Assembly: GCA_050179645.1 (NCBI GenBank)
Contig: JBFXEX010000009.1
Span: 6,521-70,520 of the forward strand
Origin: VAZQ01 sp050179645
GTDB taxonomy: Bacteria; Pseudomonadota; Alphaproteobacteria; Rhizobiales; Xanthobacteraceae
Length of the DNA stretch: 64,000 nt
Direction of reading: 5' to 3'
A program made the position numbers and the translations under genes. Shown in pieces: positions 44,370 to 52,995 of the stretch. Each line of letters starts with the position of its first letter. The stretch's first letter is position 1. The notes beneath the pieces were generated by a model. That model saw only the letters and a program-made list of their open reading frames with translations, did no database searches and had not been told where the DNA came from.

Positions 44370-45815
44370 ATGACAACATCCGATCTCATCATCCGCGGCG
44401 GCAAGGTGGTGTCGCCCGACAGCGTCATCGATGCCAGTGTCGCGATCAAGGACGGCATCATCGTCGCGGTCGGCGCAGATAACGCAATGCCGGCGGCGCG
44501 TGAATCGCTCGACGCCAGCGGGTTGCACGTATTGCCCGGCGCGATCGACGTGCATGTGCACTTCCGCGATCCCGGTTATCCGCACAAGGAGGACTTCGAG
44601 AGCGGCACCGCGGCTGCCGCCTTCGGCGGCGTCACCACCGTGTTCGACATGCCGAACACCATCCCGCCGACCGGCACCGCCGATGTGCTGGCCGCTAAGC
44701 ACCGCATCGCGTCGTCCAAGGCCCACGTCGATTACGGGCTATACGGCCTGCTCGGCGAAGACACCATCGAGCACGTGCCGGCGCTGATCGAGGGCGGAGT
44801 GATCGGCTTCAAGCTCTACATGGGCAACACCTTCGGCAAGATCCCCTCGCCGTCGACCGGCGCCATGCTGGAAGCATTCGAGGTGGTGGCACCGACCGGC
44901 AAACGCATCTCGCTGCATGCCGAAACCAACTCGATCATGGAGCGGCGCGAGACCCGGCTGCGCGCCGCAGGCCGCACCGATCCCCTCGCGCACATCGCGT
45001 CGCGGCCGGCTGTCGTGGCGGTCGAAGCGGTAAGCCGCGCCGCCATCCTCGCCGAATGGACCGGCGCTCGCATCCACATCCTGCATATCTCGTCGGCAGA
45101 GGAGTTGCGACCGTTGCGCGAAGCCAAGGCGCGTGGCGTCGACATCACCGGCGAGACCGGTCCGCACTATCTGATGCTATCGACGGATGACTATGCGCGG
45201 CTCGCCGGGGTGATCCGCGTCAATCCGCCGGTGCGCGAGTCGCGCAACCAGGAGCCGCTGTGGGCCGCGCTCGCCGACGGCACCATCGACATTGTCGCCA
45301 CCGACCACGCGCCGCACGCGCCCGAGGAGAAGACTCACAACGACATCTGGACGGTCGACTGCGGCTTCCCGGGCGTCGAAACCCAGATGCCGCTGATGCT
45401 GACGGCGATGAATGCCGGCCGCTTCACGATCTGCGACTACGTACGCTGGAGCGCCGCCAACCCGGCCAAGACCTTCGGCCTCTACCCGCGCAAGGGCGTG
45501 ATCCAGCCGGGCGCCGAGGCCGACATCGCGGTGGTCGATCTCGCACGAACCTGGACCATCGACGACGCCAGGCTGCAGTCGCGCTCCAGGATCACGCCGT
45601 TTCATCGCATGACCGCAAAGGGCCTTCCGCTGCACACGCTGGTGCGCGGACGGTTCGTCATGAAGGACCGCACGCTGATCGCCGACACCCGCGGTCATGG
45701 CCGCTCGGTCCACACCATCCAGGACATGCCACCGCCGAAGGTTTGCAACGCCGACAACACGATGCAGGCAATCGTGCAAAGCCCCGGCGCGGTGCCATTG
45801 CGGAGTGCCTCATAA
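44370..45815 (+). CDS. Cyclic amidohydrolase (dihydroorotase/allantoinase/hydantoinase type)
   Basis: The 481-residue product has the binuclear metal site of the dihydroorotase branch: PGAIDVHVHFRDPGYPHKEDFESGT (His-x-His), GFKLYMGNT (carbamylated Lys region), SLHAETNS, IHILHISSAEEL (His) and VATDHAPH (metal Asp). It should open a cyclic amide such as hydantoin, allantoin, dihydropyrimidine or a related ring. It lies in the operon with the AtzD-family enzyme: 11 bases after the SDR gene and overlapping the ATPase gene by one base (TAATG). It may prepare or finish a ring compound related to cyanurate or barbiturate; the substrate is not shown. Confidence 0.9.
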   Translation: MTTSDLIIRGGKVVSPDSVIDASVAIKDGIIVAVGADNAMPAARESLDASGLHVLPGAIDVHVHFRDPGYPHKEDFESGTAAAAFGGVTTVFDMPNTIPPTGTADVLAAKHRIASSKAHVDYGLYGLLGEDTIEHVPALIEGGVIGFKLYMGNTFGKIPSPSTGAMLEAFEVVAPTGKRISLHAETNSIMERRETRLRAAGRTDPLAHIASRPAVVAVEAVSRAAILAEWTGARIHILHISSAEELRPLREAKARGVDITGETGPHYLMLSTDDYARLAGVIRVNPPVRESRNQEPLWAALADGTIDIVATDHAPHAPEEKTHNDIWTVDCGFPGVETQMPLMLTAMNAGRFTICDYVRWSAANPAKTFGLYPRKGVIQPGAEADIAVVDLARTWTIDDARLQSRSRITPFHRMTAKGLPLHTLVRGRFVMKDRTLIADTRGHGRSVHTIQDMPPPKVCNADNTMQAIVQSPGAVPLRSAS

Positions 45816-46666
45816 TGCTGATGCCGTCGCCAGCCCCCGTCAGAGCCGAAGAGGTTACGCCCGGCGAACCATTCGTGAAGCTCGAGAAAGTGACGCTGAC
45901 CTACGGTCGCGGCGAGAACCAGGTCCGCGCGCTCGACGAGACCAACCTGAGCGTCAACAAGGGCGACTTTGTCGCACTGGTCGGCCCGTCCGGTTGCGGC
46001 AAGTCCACGATCCTCAAACTCGTGACAGGGCTGCTGCGTGCGAGCAGCGGCTACGTGTTCGTCGGCGGGCGCGAGGTCGGCGCCGAGCCGGTGCGGGTCG
46101 GCATGGCCTTCCAGAACCCGACGCTCCTGCCGTGGCTCAAGCTGCGCGACAACGTCATGCTGCCGCTCAAGATCGTGCCGCCGTTCCGCCAGGAGTATCG
46201 GACGAAGCGCAAGACCGAATTCGTCGACCGGATCGAGGCGCTGCTGGCACAGGTCGGGCTCAAAGGCTTCAGCGACAAGTATCCCTGGCAGCTGTCCGGC
46301 GGCATGCTGCAGCGGGCATCGCTCTGCCGCGCGCTGATCCACGAGCCGCAGCTGCTGATGCTCGACGAGCCGTTCGGCGCGCTCGATCAGTTCACCCGCG
46401 AAGAGCTGTGGGCGATCATGCAGGAACTGTGGATGACCCACCGCCCGACCGTGCTGCTCGTCACCCACGACCTCAAGGAAGCGAGCTATCTGGCGAACCG
46501 CATCTGCGTGATGCAGGCGCGACCGGGCCGCATCATCGACGAGGGCGTCGTGAATTTTCCCCGGCCTCGCACGATCGCCATGACGTACGACCCGGAGTTC
46601 GTCGCCACCACGCAGCGCTTGCGGGAACTCATCGTCAATGCCAACCCCAAGGAGGCGGTCCATTGA
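45815..46666 (+). CDS. ABC transporter ATPase (NitT/TauT/SsuB type)
   Basis: The 283-residue product has Walker A GPSGCGKST (about residue 60), the Q-loop FQNPTLLPW, the LSGGMLQRASLCRAL signature and the D-loop LDEPFGALDQFTR, then HDL. It is the energy unit for the NMT1-type binding protein at 42448. Its ATG lies inside the stop codon of the amidohydrolase gene (TAATG), indicating translational coupling. The permease gene follows with a 4-base overlap. Confidence 0.95.
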   Translation: MLMPSPAPVRAEEVTPGEPFVKLEKVTLTYGRGENQVRALDETNLSVNKGDFVALVGPSGCGKSTILKLVTGLLRASSGYVFVGGREVGAEPVRVGMAFQNPTLLPWLKLRDNVMLPLKIVPPFRQEYRTKRKTEFVDRIEALLAQVGLKGFSDKYPWQLSGGMLQRASLCRALIHEPQLLMLDEPFGALDQFTREELWAIMQELWMTHRPTVLLVTHDLKEASYLANRICVMQARPGRIIDEGVVNFPRPRTIAMTYDPEFVATTQRLRELIVNANPKEAVH

Positions 46667-47436
46667 ACGAGCAACTGCGCCGCCACATCGCCTCGGCCGC
46701 CCTCATCATCGGCTTCTTCGTCGCGTGGGAGGTGCTGTGCATCGGATTCGGCGTCAAGGAAATCGTCCTGCCGCGCCCGTCGCAGATCCTCGCGACGCTC
46801 TGGGAGCGAGCGCCCGCGATCATGCCGCACGCCGCACAGACCCTCTACACCACGCTCGTCGGCTTCGGCCTCGGAATCCTGATCGGCATCGCCCTCGGGG
46901 CGCTGATCGGTTCGTCGCGGCTCGCGTACGATGTCGCCTATCCGCTGCTGATCGGCTTTGCGAGCATTCCGAAAGTCGCGGTGGTCCCGATCCTCGTCTT
47001 GTGGTTCGGCGCTGGCACCGTTCCGGCGGTTTTGACCGCGATGCTCATGTGCATCTTCCCGATCGTGGTGAACGTGGCGACCGGGCTTGCCACCACCGAA
47101 CCCGAGCTCGAAGACGTGATGCGCGCGCTCAAGGCGAGCAAGCTCGACATTCTTGTCAATGTCGGGCTGCCGCGCACCATGCCCTATTTCTTTGCATCAC
47201 TAAAAGTCGCGGTGACGCTGGCTTTCGTCGGGACCGTGATCGCCGAGACGGTGGCGTCGAACCGCGGTATCGGCAACCTGATGATGATCGCAAGTTCGAG
47301 CTTCGACGTGCCGCTGGTGTTCGCCGGACTGCTCATTCTCGCCGTCATGGGCGTCGGTCTCTATGTCATCTTCTCGTTCATCGAGGTCCGGGTGACCGGC
47401 TGGGCGTTGCGCAAGAACGAATTCGCCATGGGCTGA
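46663..47436 (+). CDS. ABC transporter permease (NitT/TauT type)
   Basis: The 257-residue product has six transmembrane segments and the EAA-type loop motif VMRALKASKLDILVNVGLPRTMPYFF. It starts with TTG at 46663, which overlaps the ATPase stop (TGA 46664-46666) by 4 bases; a GGAGGCGG site lies 6-8 bases before it, and no other start in frame fits as well. It completes the ABC importer with the ATPase and the binding protein. The AtzD-family gene starts 27 bases downstream. Confidence 0.92.
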   Translation: MNEQLRRHIASAALIIGFFVAWEVLCIGFGVKEIVLPRPSQILATLWERAPAIMPHAAQTLYTTLVGFGLGILIGIALGALIGSSRLAYDVAYPLLIGFASIPKVAVVPILVLWFGAGTVPAVLTAMLMCIFPIVVNVATGLATTEPELEDVMRALKASKLDILVNVGLPRTMPYFFASLKVAVTLAFVGTVIAETVASNRGIGNLMMIASSSFDVPLVFAGLLILAVMGVGLYVIFSFIEVRVTGWALRKNEFAMG

Positions 47437-47463
47437 ACCCGGGGACCTGAGCCGGACACCGCC

Positions 47464-48561
47464 ATGCCGATCGCCAAAATCCACCGCATTTCCGCCAACG
47501 CACCCGACGACGTCTCGGGCATCGAGGCCGCCATCGCCGACGGCCGGATCGATCCGAAAGGCGTGCTCGCCGTGCTCGCCAAGACCGAGGGCAACGGCCT
47601 CGTCAACGACTTCAGCCGCGGCTTCGCCACGCTGTCACTTCGACTATTGTTCGAGCGCTACTTGCCGAAGGAGGAAGCGGCGAAAATCTGCTTCGTGATG
47701 TCGGGCGGCATCGAAGGTGGCATGTCGCCGCACTGGATTGTGTTCGAACGCGCGGAAGGTGACGCCGGCGAGCGGCCGGCGCTCGCCATTGGCCGCGCCC
47801 ATACGCCTGCACTGCCGGCCGAACATCTCGGACGGTTGCCGCAGGCCGACCAGGTGGCCGACGGGGTTCGCGCGGCGATGCGCGATGCCGGGATTACAGA
47901 CACGGCCGATGTGCATTTCGTCCAACTCAAGTGCCCGCTGCTGACCGCGCAGCGCATCGGCGAAGCGACCAGCCGCGGCGTCGTCACCGCCACGACCGAC
48001 ACGCTCAAATCCATGGGGCTCTCGCGCGCCGCCAGCACGCTCGGCGCCGGCGTGGCGCTCGGCGAGATCGATCGCGGCGCATTGCACGACACCGACATCG
48101 CAACGCGCTGGGACTTGTGGTCCGGCCGCACCAGCAGTTCCGCCGGGATCGAGTTGCTCGGCCATGAGATCATCGTACTCGGCATGTCGTCCGGCTGGTC
48201 CGGACCGCTCGCCATCGACCATGCGGTGATGATCGACGCGATCGACATCGAGCCGGTCCGCGCAGCGCTCGCGCGCCTCGGCCTGTCGTCTCCGGGGCAA
48301 TTGCCTCAAGCGCAGCGGCGGCGGCTGGTCGCGCTGCTCGCCAAGGCGGAGGCAAGCCACGACGGTCGCCTACGCGGCAGCCGCCACGCCATGCTCGACG
48401 ATTCCGACATCGCCGGCACCCGGCATGCGCGCGCCTTCGTCTGCGGTGCGCTGGCCGGACTCGTGGGGCATGCGGAAATCTACGTCTCCGGCGGCGCCGA
48501 GCATCAGGGCCCGGACGGCGGGGGGCCGGTGGCGGCAATCGTCGATCGCAGCGGCCAATAA
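47464..48561 (+). CDS. atzD: Cyanuric acid amidohydrolase/barbiturase family (AtzD-type ring-opening hydrolase)
   Basis: The 365-residue product is a member of the AtzD/TrzD/barbiturase family, made of three similar domains each supplying a Ser-Lys dyad. The pairs seen are Lys40/Ser80, Lys156/Ser226 and Lys294/Ser342, close to the AtzD pairs Lys42/Ser85, Lys162/Ser233 and Lys296/Ser343. Blocks such as VMSGGIEGGMSPH, SGWSGPLAIDHAVMIDAIDIEPVRAAL and YVSGGAEHQGPDGGG are intact. It should hydrolyse cyanuric acid to 1-carboxybiuret; barbiturase activity is the alternative. The neighbouring BiuH and AtzF/AtzEGH genes favour cyanuric acid. It is the last gene of the LysR-divergent operon. Confidence 0.93.
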   Translation: MPIAKIHRISANAPDDVSGIEAAIADGRIDPKGVLAVLAKTEGNGLVNDFSRGFATLSLRLLFERYLPKEEAAKICFVMSGGIEGGMSPHWIVFERAEGDAGERPALAIGRAHTPALPAEHLGRLPQADQVADGVRAAMRDAGITDTADVHFVQLKCPLLTAQRIGEATSRGVVTATTDTLKSMGLSRAASTLGAGVALGEIDRGALHDTDIATRWDLWSGRTSSSAGIELLGHEIIVLGMSSGWSGPLAIDHAVMIDAIDIEPVRAALARLGLSSPGQLPQAQRRRLVALLAKAEASHDGRLRGSRHAMLDDSDIAGTRHARAFVCGALAGLVGHAEIYVSGGAEHQGPDGGGPVAAIVDRSGQ

Positions 48562-48569
48562 CGTATGGG

Positions 48570-50126
48570 CTAATGTCCGGCCATGTGCCGGCCGATCTGC
48601 ACCCGGTCGGCGTCGCTCGCGGGCGACTCGTAGACCAGGCCGCCGTTGAACATGACGACGATGCGGTCGGCGAGTTCGAGGAGTTCGTCGAGGTCCTCAC
48701 TGACCAGGAGCACCGCGGCGCCGCGGTTGCGCGCCGCCATGATCTCGGCGTGAATCTGCGCGACCGCCGCGAAGTCGAGCCCGAAGCACGGATTGGCCGC
48801 GATCAAAACTGCGACCTCGCCGCCCAATTCCCGCGCCAGCACCGCGCGCTGGACGTTGCCGCCCGAAAGATCGCCGATCGGCGACTCGGGCGACTGCGTC
48901 TTGATCTTATATTCGGCAATCTTGCGTTCGGCCTGTTGGCGGATCCTGCCACCCTGCAGCCACCAGCCGCCGGCGGCGAACGGCGCGCGGTCGAAATCGC
49001 GGAACGCCAAATTGTCGGCGACGCTCATGCGCGCAACGCAGGCGTTCTTCAGCGGCTCCTCCGGCAGGCAGGACAGCTTGAGGTCGCGCATCTCCTCGCG
49101 GGTCGCGTTGTAAATCTTGCCGGCGATGCGAACCTCACCGCCGCTGGCGTCGCGCTGGCCGGCCAGCACCTCGATCATCTGGCGCTGGCCGTTGCCGGAG
49201 ACGCCCGCAACGCCGACGATCTCGCCCGAACGCACCTTGAGCGAGACGTCGCTCACCGCCGGCTGGCCGGCGTCGTCGACCGCACTGAGCCGGTCGAGTT
49301 CAAGCCGCGTGGCACCGAAATTCGCGCTGCGCGCCGGCGCCGCGGTCAGTTCCTGCGCGCCGATCATCATCCCGGCCATCGCGTCCGGTGTCAGGTCCGC
49401 GACCCGGCCGCCGCCGGAGAGCCGGCCGCGCCGCAGGATTGTCACTTCGTCGGCGAACGCCATCACCTCGCGGAACTTGTGGGTGATCATCAGAATGGTC
49501 AGCTCGTTCCGCGCCACCATCGCGCGCAGCATACCGAGCACCTCGTCGGCCTCACCGGGCGTGAGCACCGAGGTCGGCTCGTCAAGCACCAGGAAGCGCC
49601 GCTGGAGATAGAGTTGCTTGAGGATCTCGCACTTCTGTCGCTCGCCGGCCGAAATCGCCGACACCTTGGCGTCGAGCGGAACGCGAAACGGCATGCGGTC
49701 GAGAAAGGCTTCCAGCGCGGCCTTCTCCTTGCGCCAGTCGATCACCGCCGGTAGCTCCGGCCGCGCCAGCACGAAATTCTCCGTGACCGTCATCGCCGGC
49801 ACCGAGGTGAAATGCTGGTAGACCATGCCGAGGCCGAGCGCATGCGCGGCGCGCGGGTGCTCGATCGAGTATTCGTGGTCCGCCACCATGACGCTGCCTT
49901 CGTCGGGGCGGTAATAGCCCATGATACATTTGACCAGCGTCGATTTCCCCGCGCCATTCTCGCCGAGCAGCGCATGGAATGTGCCGGCCGGCACTTTCAG
50001 CGAGACATTGTCGAGCGCGGCAAACTCGCCGAACCGTTTGGTCATGCGCAGCGCTTCGAGCCCGAGCGCATGATGCAGGTCGGGCGCCGGCGGCGCGCCG
50101 ATCAGCCGCGTGGTGTCGACGCTCAT
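48570..50126 (-). CDS. Dual-domain ABC transporter ATPase (BMP/nucleoside or sugar type)
   Basis: The 518-residue product carries two ATPase domains. The first has Walker A GENGAGKST (about residue 55) and ISAGERQKCEILK in place of a classical signature; the second has GVSGNGQRQMIEVLAG (Walker A-like, degenerate) and DLSGGNVQRAVLAREL. This pairing of a normal first and a modified second Walker A is typical of simple-sugar and BMP-family importers such as those for nucleosides. It overlaps the biuret hydrolase gene by 4 bases (ATGA), so it is translated after it. Its partner genes are the permeases at 50959 and 51886 and the binding protein at 52992. Confidence 0.93.
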   Translation of the reverse strand: MSVDTTRLIGAPPAPDLHHALGLEALRMTKRFGEFAALDNVSLKVPAGTFHALLGENGAGKSTLVKCIMGYYRPDEGSVMVADHEYSIEHPRAAHALGLGMVYQHFTSVPAMTVTENFVLARPELPAVIDWRKEKAALEAFLDRMPFRVPLDAKVSAISAGERQKCEILKQLYLQRRFLVLDEPTSVLTPGEADEVLGMLRAMVARNELTILMITHKFREVMAFADEVTILRRGRLSGGGRVADLTPDAMAGMMIGAQELTAAPARSANFGATRLELDRLSAVDDAGQPAVSDVSLKVRSGEIVGVAGVSGNGQRQMIEVLAGQRDASGGEVRIAGKIYNATREEMRDLKLSCLPEEPLKNACVARMSVADNLAFRDFDRAPFAAGGWWLQGGRIRQQAERKIAEYKIKTQSPESPIGDLSGGNVQRAVLARELGGEVAVLIAANPCFGLDFAAVAQIHAEIMAARNRGAAVLLVSEDLDELLELADRIVVMFNGGLVYESPASDADRVQIGRHMAGH

Positions 50127-50806
50127 GCGATCGCCCCGATGAACGACGCCGAGTCGGAGACCGCGCCGAACACGCCACCCTGCATCTTGATCATCTTGAC
50201 GGCATGTTCGTGGTTGCTTTTGTCGGTGGCGCCGCAGCAGTCTTCGAGCAGCACGCACTCGAAGCCGCGGTCATTGGCTTCGCGCATCGTGGTGTGGACG
50301 CAGACATCGGTGGTGATGCCGGTGAGCACGACGTTGTCGATGCCGCGCAACCGCAGCATTAATTCGAGATCGGTGGCGCAGAACGAGCCTTTGCCCGGCT
50401 TGTCGATGATCGGCTCGCCAGCAAGCGGCGCGAGGTCCGGGATGATGTCCCAGCCGGCCTCGCCGCGCACCAGAATGCGCCCGCACGGTCCCGAATCGCC
50501 GATGCCGGCGCCGATCTGCCGCGACCGCCAGCGCTTGTTCGCCGGCAGATCGGCAAGGTCGGGCCGATGGCCCTCGCGGGTGTGGAAGATGTGGAAGCCT
50601 TTGGCGCGCATCGCAGCCAGGAGCCGCTTGATCGGTTCGATCGGCGCCCGGGTGAGCGACAGGTCATAGCCCATCTTGTCGACATAGCCGCCAACGCCGC
50701 AGAAATCGGTCTGCATGTCGATCACGATCAGTGCGGTGTTCTCCGGTCGCAGGTCGCCGTTGTAGGGCCAGGGATACGGATCGGATTTTACGTAGCGTTC
50801 AGGCAT
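50123..50806 (-). CDS. biuH: Biuret hydrolase (BiuH), isochorismatase-like cysteine hydrolase
   Basis: The 227-residue product matches biuret amidohydrolase closely in layout: DPYPWPYNGDLRPENTALIVIDMQTDF at the start, HTREGHRPDL, WRSRQIGAGIGDSGPCGRIL, IIDKPGKGSFCATDLEL, and GITTDVCVHTTMREANDRGFECVLLEDCCGATD. The catalytic triad should be Asp30, Lys136 and Cys169. It converts biuret into allophanate and ammonia in the cytoplasm. The gene lies between the permease genes and the ATPase gene of a BMP-type importer, an arrangement that suggests coupled biuret uptake and hydrolysis. A palindromic repeat lies upstream, at 50823-50931. Confidence 0.93.
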   Translation of the reverse strand: MPERYVKSDPYPWPYNGDLRPENTALIVIDMQTDFCGVGGYVDKMGYDLSLTRAPIEPIKRLLAAMRAKGFHIFHTREGHRPDLADLPANKRWRSRQIGAGIGDSGPCGRILVRGEAGWDIIPDLAPLAGEPIIDKPGKGSFCATDLELMLRLRGIDNVVLTGITTDVCVHTTMREANDRGFECVLLEDCCGATDKSNHEHAVKMIKMQGGVFGAVSDSASFIGAIA

Positions 50807-50822
50807 GGGTCACCTCCCCGAC

Positions 50823-50931
50823 GTCATTCCGGGGCGCGGCGAAGCCGCGAGCCCGGAATCCAGCCTCGCATGTTCTGCGCGAAAGCAGAGATGGATTCCG
50901 GACAGCCGCTTCGCGGCTTCCGGAATGAGAG
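50823..50931. repeat. Palindromic dispersed repeat inside the transporter operon
   Basis: GTCATTCCGGGGCGCGGCGAAGCCGCGAGCCCGGAAT pairs with ATTCCGGACAGCCGCTTCGCGGCTTCCGGAATGA; the 30-base central spacer is AT-richer. It interrupts the same-strand run between the permease gene and biuH. A truncated relative lies near 28169-28200. Confidence 0.75.
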
Positions 50932-50958
50932 ACCTGTGACTCCATATTTGTATCGCAC

Positions 50959-51882
50959 CTACTTCGTGATGCTCAGCTCGGCCGGCGCACCGACCAGCGT
51001 GCGCTTGGGCGAGCAGGTGATGATCATGATCAGCAGCGTCAGGAAATAGGGCAACGCATTGAACAGGTAGTAGCCCTGGCTGACGCCGACCGATTGCAGT
51101 GCCGGTCCGAGCGCGGCGGCGCCGCCGAACAGCAGCGACGCCCACAGGCACAGCATCGGATTCCAACGTGCGAAAATCACGAGCGCCACTGCCGTGATGC
51201 CCTGCCCGCTGGACAAGCCCTCGTTCCAGCTGCCTGGATAATAGAGCGACAGGAACGACCCGCCGATGCCGCCGAGAAACCCGCCCAGCATGGTGGCGCG
51301 CATGCGGATGGCGTTGACCGAATAGCCCATGGCGCGCGCGGCGTCGGCGCTCTCACCGGCGGTGCGCAGGATCAGCCCCCAGCGCGTGGAGGTCAGCGCC
51401 CAGACCAGGAAAGGCGCCAGCGCAATGCCGACAAGGAACAACACGTTGATCTGCAGCGCGGCACGCACCTGCGGCACGTCGCTCCACCAGCCGAGCTCGA
51501 TCGACGGCAGGATCGGCGCGGTCGGCTCGATCAGCGGCTTGCCGAGATAGAACGCGAGCCCGGTGCCGAACAGCATCAGCGCAATGCCGACCGCGATGTC
51601 GTTGACCCGCGGCAGCCCGCAGATCGCCGCATGCACCATGCCGAGCAGCGCGCCTGACATGCCGGCCGCAAGAACGCCGAGCCAGGGCGAGCCGGTGAGA
51701 TACGATGTGCCGTAGGCGCACATCGCGCCCATCACCAGAATGCCTTCAAGGCCGAGATTGATCCGGCCCGAGCGCTCGGTGATGCACTCCCCGAGGCTGA
51801 CGAACAGGAACGGCGTCGACACCCGCAGCGCGCCGCCGAGCACGGCGATCGGCACCACCCACCAGCCGAGATCGTCGCCCAT
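50959..51882 (-). CDS. ABC transporter permease (BMP/nucleoside type, second subunit)
   Basis: The 307-residue product has about eight hydrophobic segments and the BPD-permease-2-type motif ITERSGRINLGLEGILVMGA, followed by GLPRVNDIAVGIALMLFGTGLAFYL and LRTAGESADAARAMGYSVNAIRMRATMLGGFLGGIGG. Together with the permease at 51886 it forms the membrane channel for the BMP-type importer. Its start is 3 bases after the stop of the other permease. Downstream is the repeat at 50823-50931, then biuH. The substrate is most probably a small nitrogen compound given the neighbours. Confidence 0.92.
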   Translation of the reverse strand: MGDDLGWWVVPIAVLGGALRVSTPFLFVSLGECITERSGRINLGLEGILVMGAMCAYGTSYLTGSPWLGVLAAGMSGALLGMVHAAICGLPRVNDIAVGIALMLFGTGLAFYLGKPLIEPTAPILPSIELGWWSDVPQVRAALQINVLFLVGIALAPFLVWALTSTRWGLILRTAGESADAARAMGYSVNAIRMRATMLGGFLGGIGGSFLSLYYPGSWNEGLSSGQGITAVALVIFARWNPMLCLWASLLFGGAAALGPALQSVGVSQGYYLFNALPYFLTLLIMIITCSPKRTLVGAPAELSITK

Positions 51883-51885
51883 CTC

Positions 51886-52995
51886 TCAGGTCCCCCGCCG
51901 GAAGATGCGGAACCGGCCGTAGAGCGTCTCGCTCGCCAGCACCGACAGGAAGATCATGCCCTGCAGCACCAGCACCGAGGCGTCCGGCAGGCCGAGGCGG
52001 CGCTGCAGCAGGCCGCCGCTCGCATTGATGCCGCCCAGCAGGATCGCGACCGGAATGACGGCGAGTGGATTATGCCGGGCAAGAAACGATACCAGGATGC
52101 CGGTGAAGCCGTAACCGACCGCCAGGTTGGCGTTGGTGCGCCCCTGCACCGCCGCGACCTCGATCATGCCGGCGAGTCCGGCGGCGGCGCCGCCAAGGAA
52201 GCAGACGATCACCACCAGTTTGCCGACGCCGAGGCCGACGAGTTTGGCGGCTCGCATGTTGCCGCCAGCGATCCGGGCCGAGAAGCCGAATGTGGTGTGG
52301 TGGATCAGGATGTAAGACAGGATCGCAGCCAGGATGCCGGCCGCAAGGCCCCAGTGCACGTCGGTGCCCGGGATGGTGCCGATCATGTTGGCGGCGCCGA
52401 TCTCCCGCGTCGACGGCTTGTTGAGACTCGACGGATCGCGCATCGGTCCCTCGACCAACTGGTTGAGGATGGCGAGCGCGATGTAGACGAGGAGCAGGCT
52501 CGAAATCGTCTCGTTCACGCCGCGGTAGTGCTGCAGCCCGCCAGCGAGCGCGATCCAGAGTCCGCCGGCCGAGAGCCCGGCGACGACCATCGCGAGCTGC
52601 ACCACGATCGGAGGCATGTCGGGTAGCGCCAGCGCCGCCGAGGTGGCGGCGAGCGCGCCCATCAGCAGCGCACCCTCCCCGCCGATGATCACGAGGCCGA
52701 GTTGCGCTGGCAGCGCCGTGCACAGCGCCGTGAGAATAAGCGGCGCCGCGCGGCTCAGCGTGTTCTGCCACGAGAACCAGGTGCCGAACGCTCCCTGGTA
52801 CATGTAGAAGTAGAGATCGAACGGGTTCTTGCCGAACAGTGCGACGAAAATTCCGAACGCGACGAGCGCGGCAAGCAGTGCCAGGAGCGGAATGACGACG
52901 TATTCGGCGGCGCCGGCCCATCTCGCAAGCGAGAGTGCCGGCGCCAGGCCGGGTTTGCTGTCGGCAGGCGCCGGAGCGCCGGCCTCCGCCGTCAC
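51886..52995 (-). CDS. ABC transporter permease (BMP/nucleoside type, first subunit)
   Basis: The 369-residue product has about ten hydrophobic segments and the family motifs ALCTALPAQLGLVIIGGEGALLMGALAATSAAL and GLGVGKLVVIVCFLGGAAAGLAGMIEVAAVQGRTNANLAVGYGFTGILVSFLARHNP. The N-terminal 30 residues are Pro/Ala-rich and cytoplasmic. Its ATG overlaps the binding-protein stop by 4 bases (52992-52995), so the order binding protein, permease 1, permease 2 is translationally coupled. It is part of the importer ending with the ATPase at 48570. Confidence 0.93.
   Translation of the reverse strand: MTAEAGAPAPADSKPGLAPALSLARWAGAAEYVVIPLLALLAALVAFGIFVALFGKNPFDLYFYMYQGAFGTWFSWQNTLSRAAPLILTALCTALPAQLGLVIIGGEGALLMGALAATSAALALPDMPPIVVQLAMVVAGLSAGGLWIALAGGLQHYRGVNETISSLLLVYIALAILNQLVEGPMRDPSSLNKPSTREIGAANMIGTIPGTDVHWGLAAGILAAILSYILIHHTTFGFSARIAGGNMRAAKLVGLGVGKLVVIVCFLGGAAAGLAGMIEVAAVQGRTNANLAVGYGFTGILVSFLARHNPLAVIPVAILLGGINASGGLLQRRLGLPDASVLVLQGMIFLSVLASETLYGRFRIFRRGT

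Noticed and set aside
42505..44379. A 624-codon open frame on the minus strand opposite the binding protein and SDR genes
   Set aside because: It crosses two well-supported genes and shows only shadow composition.
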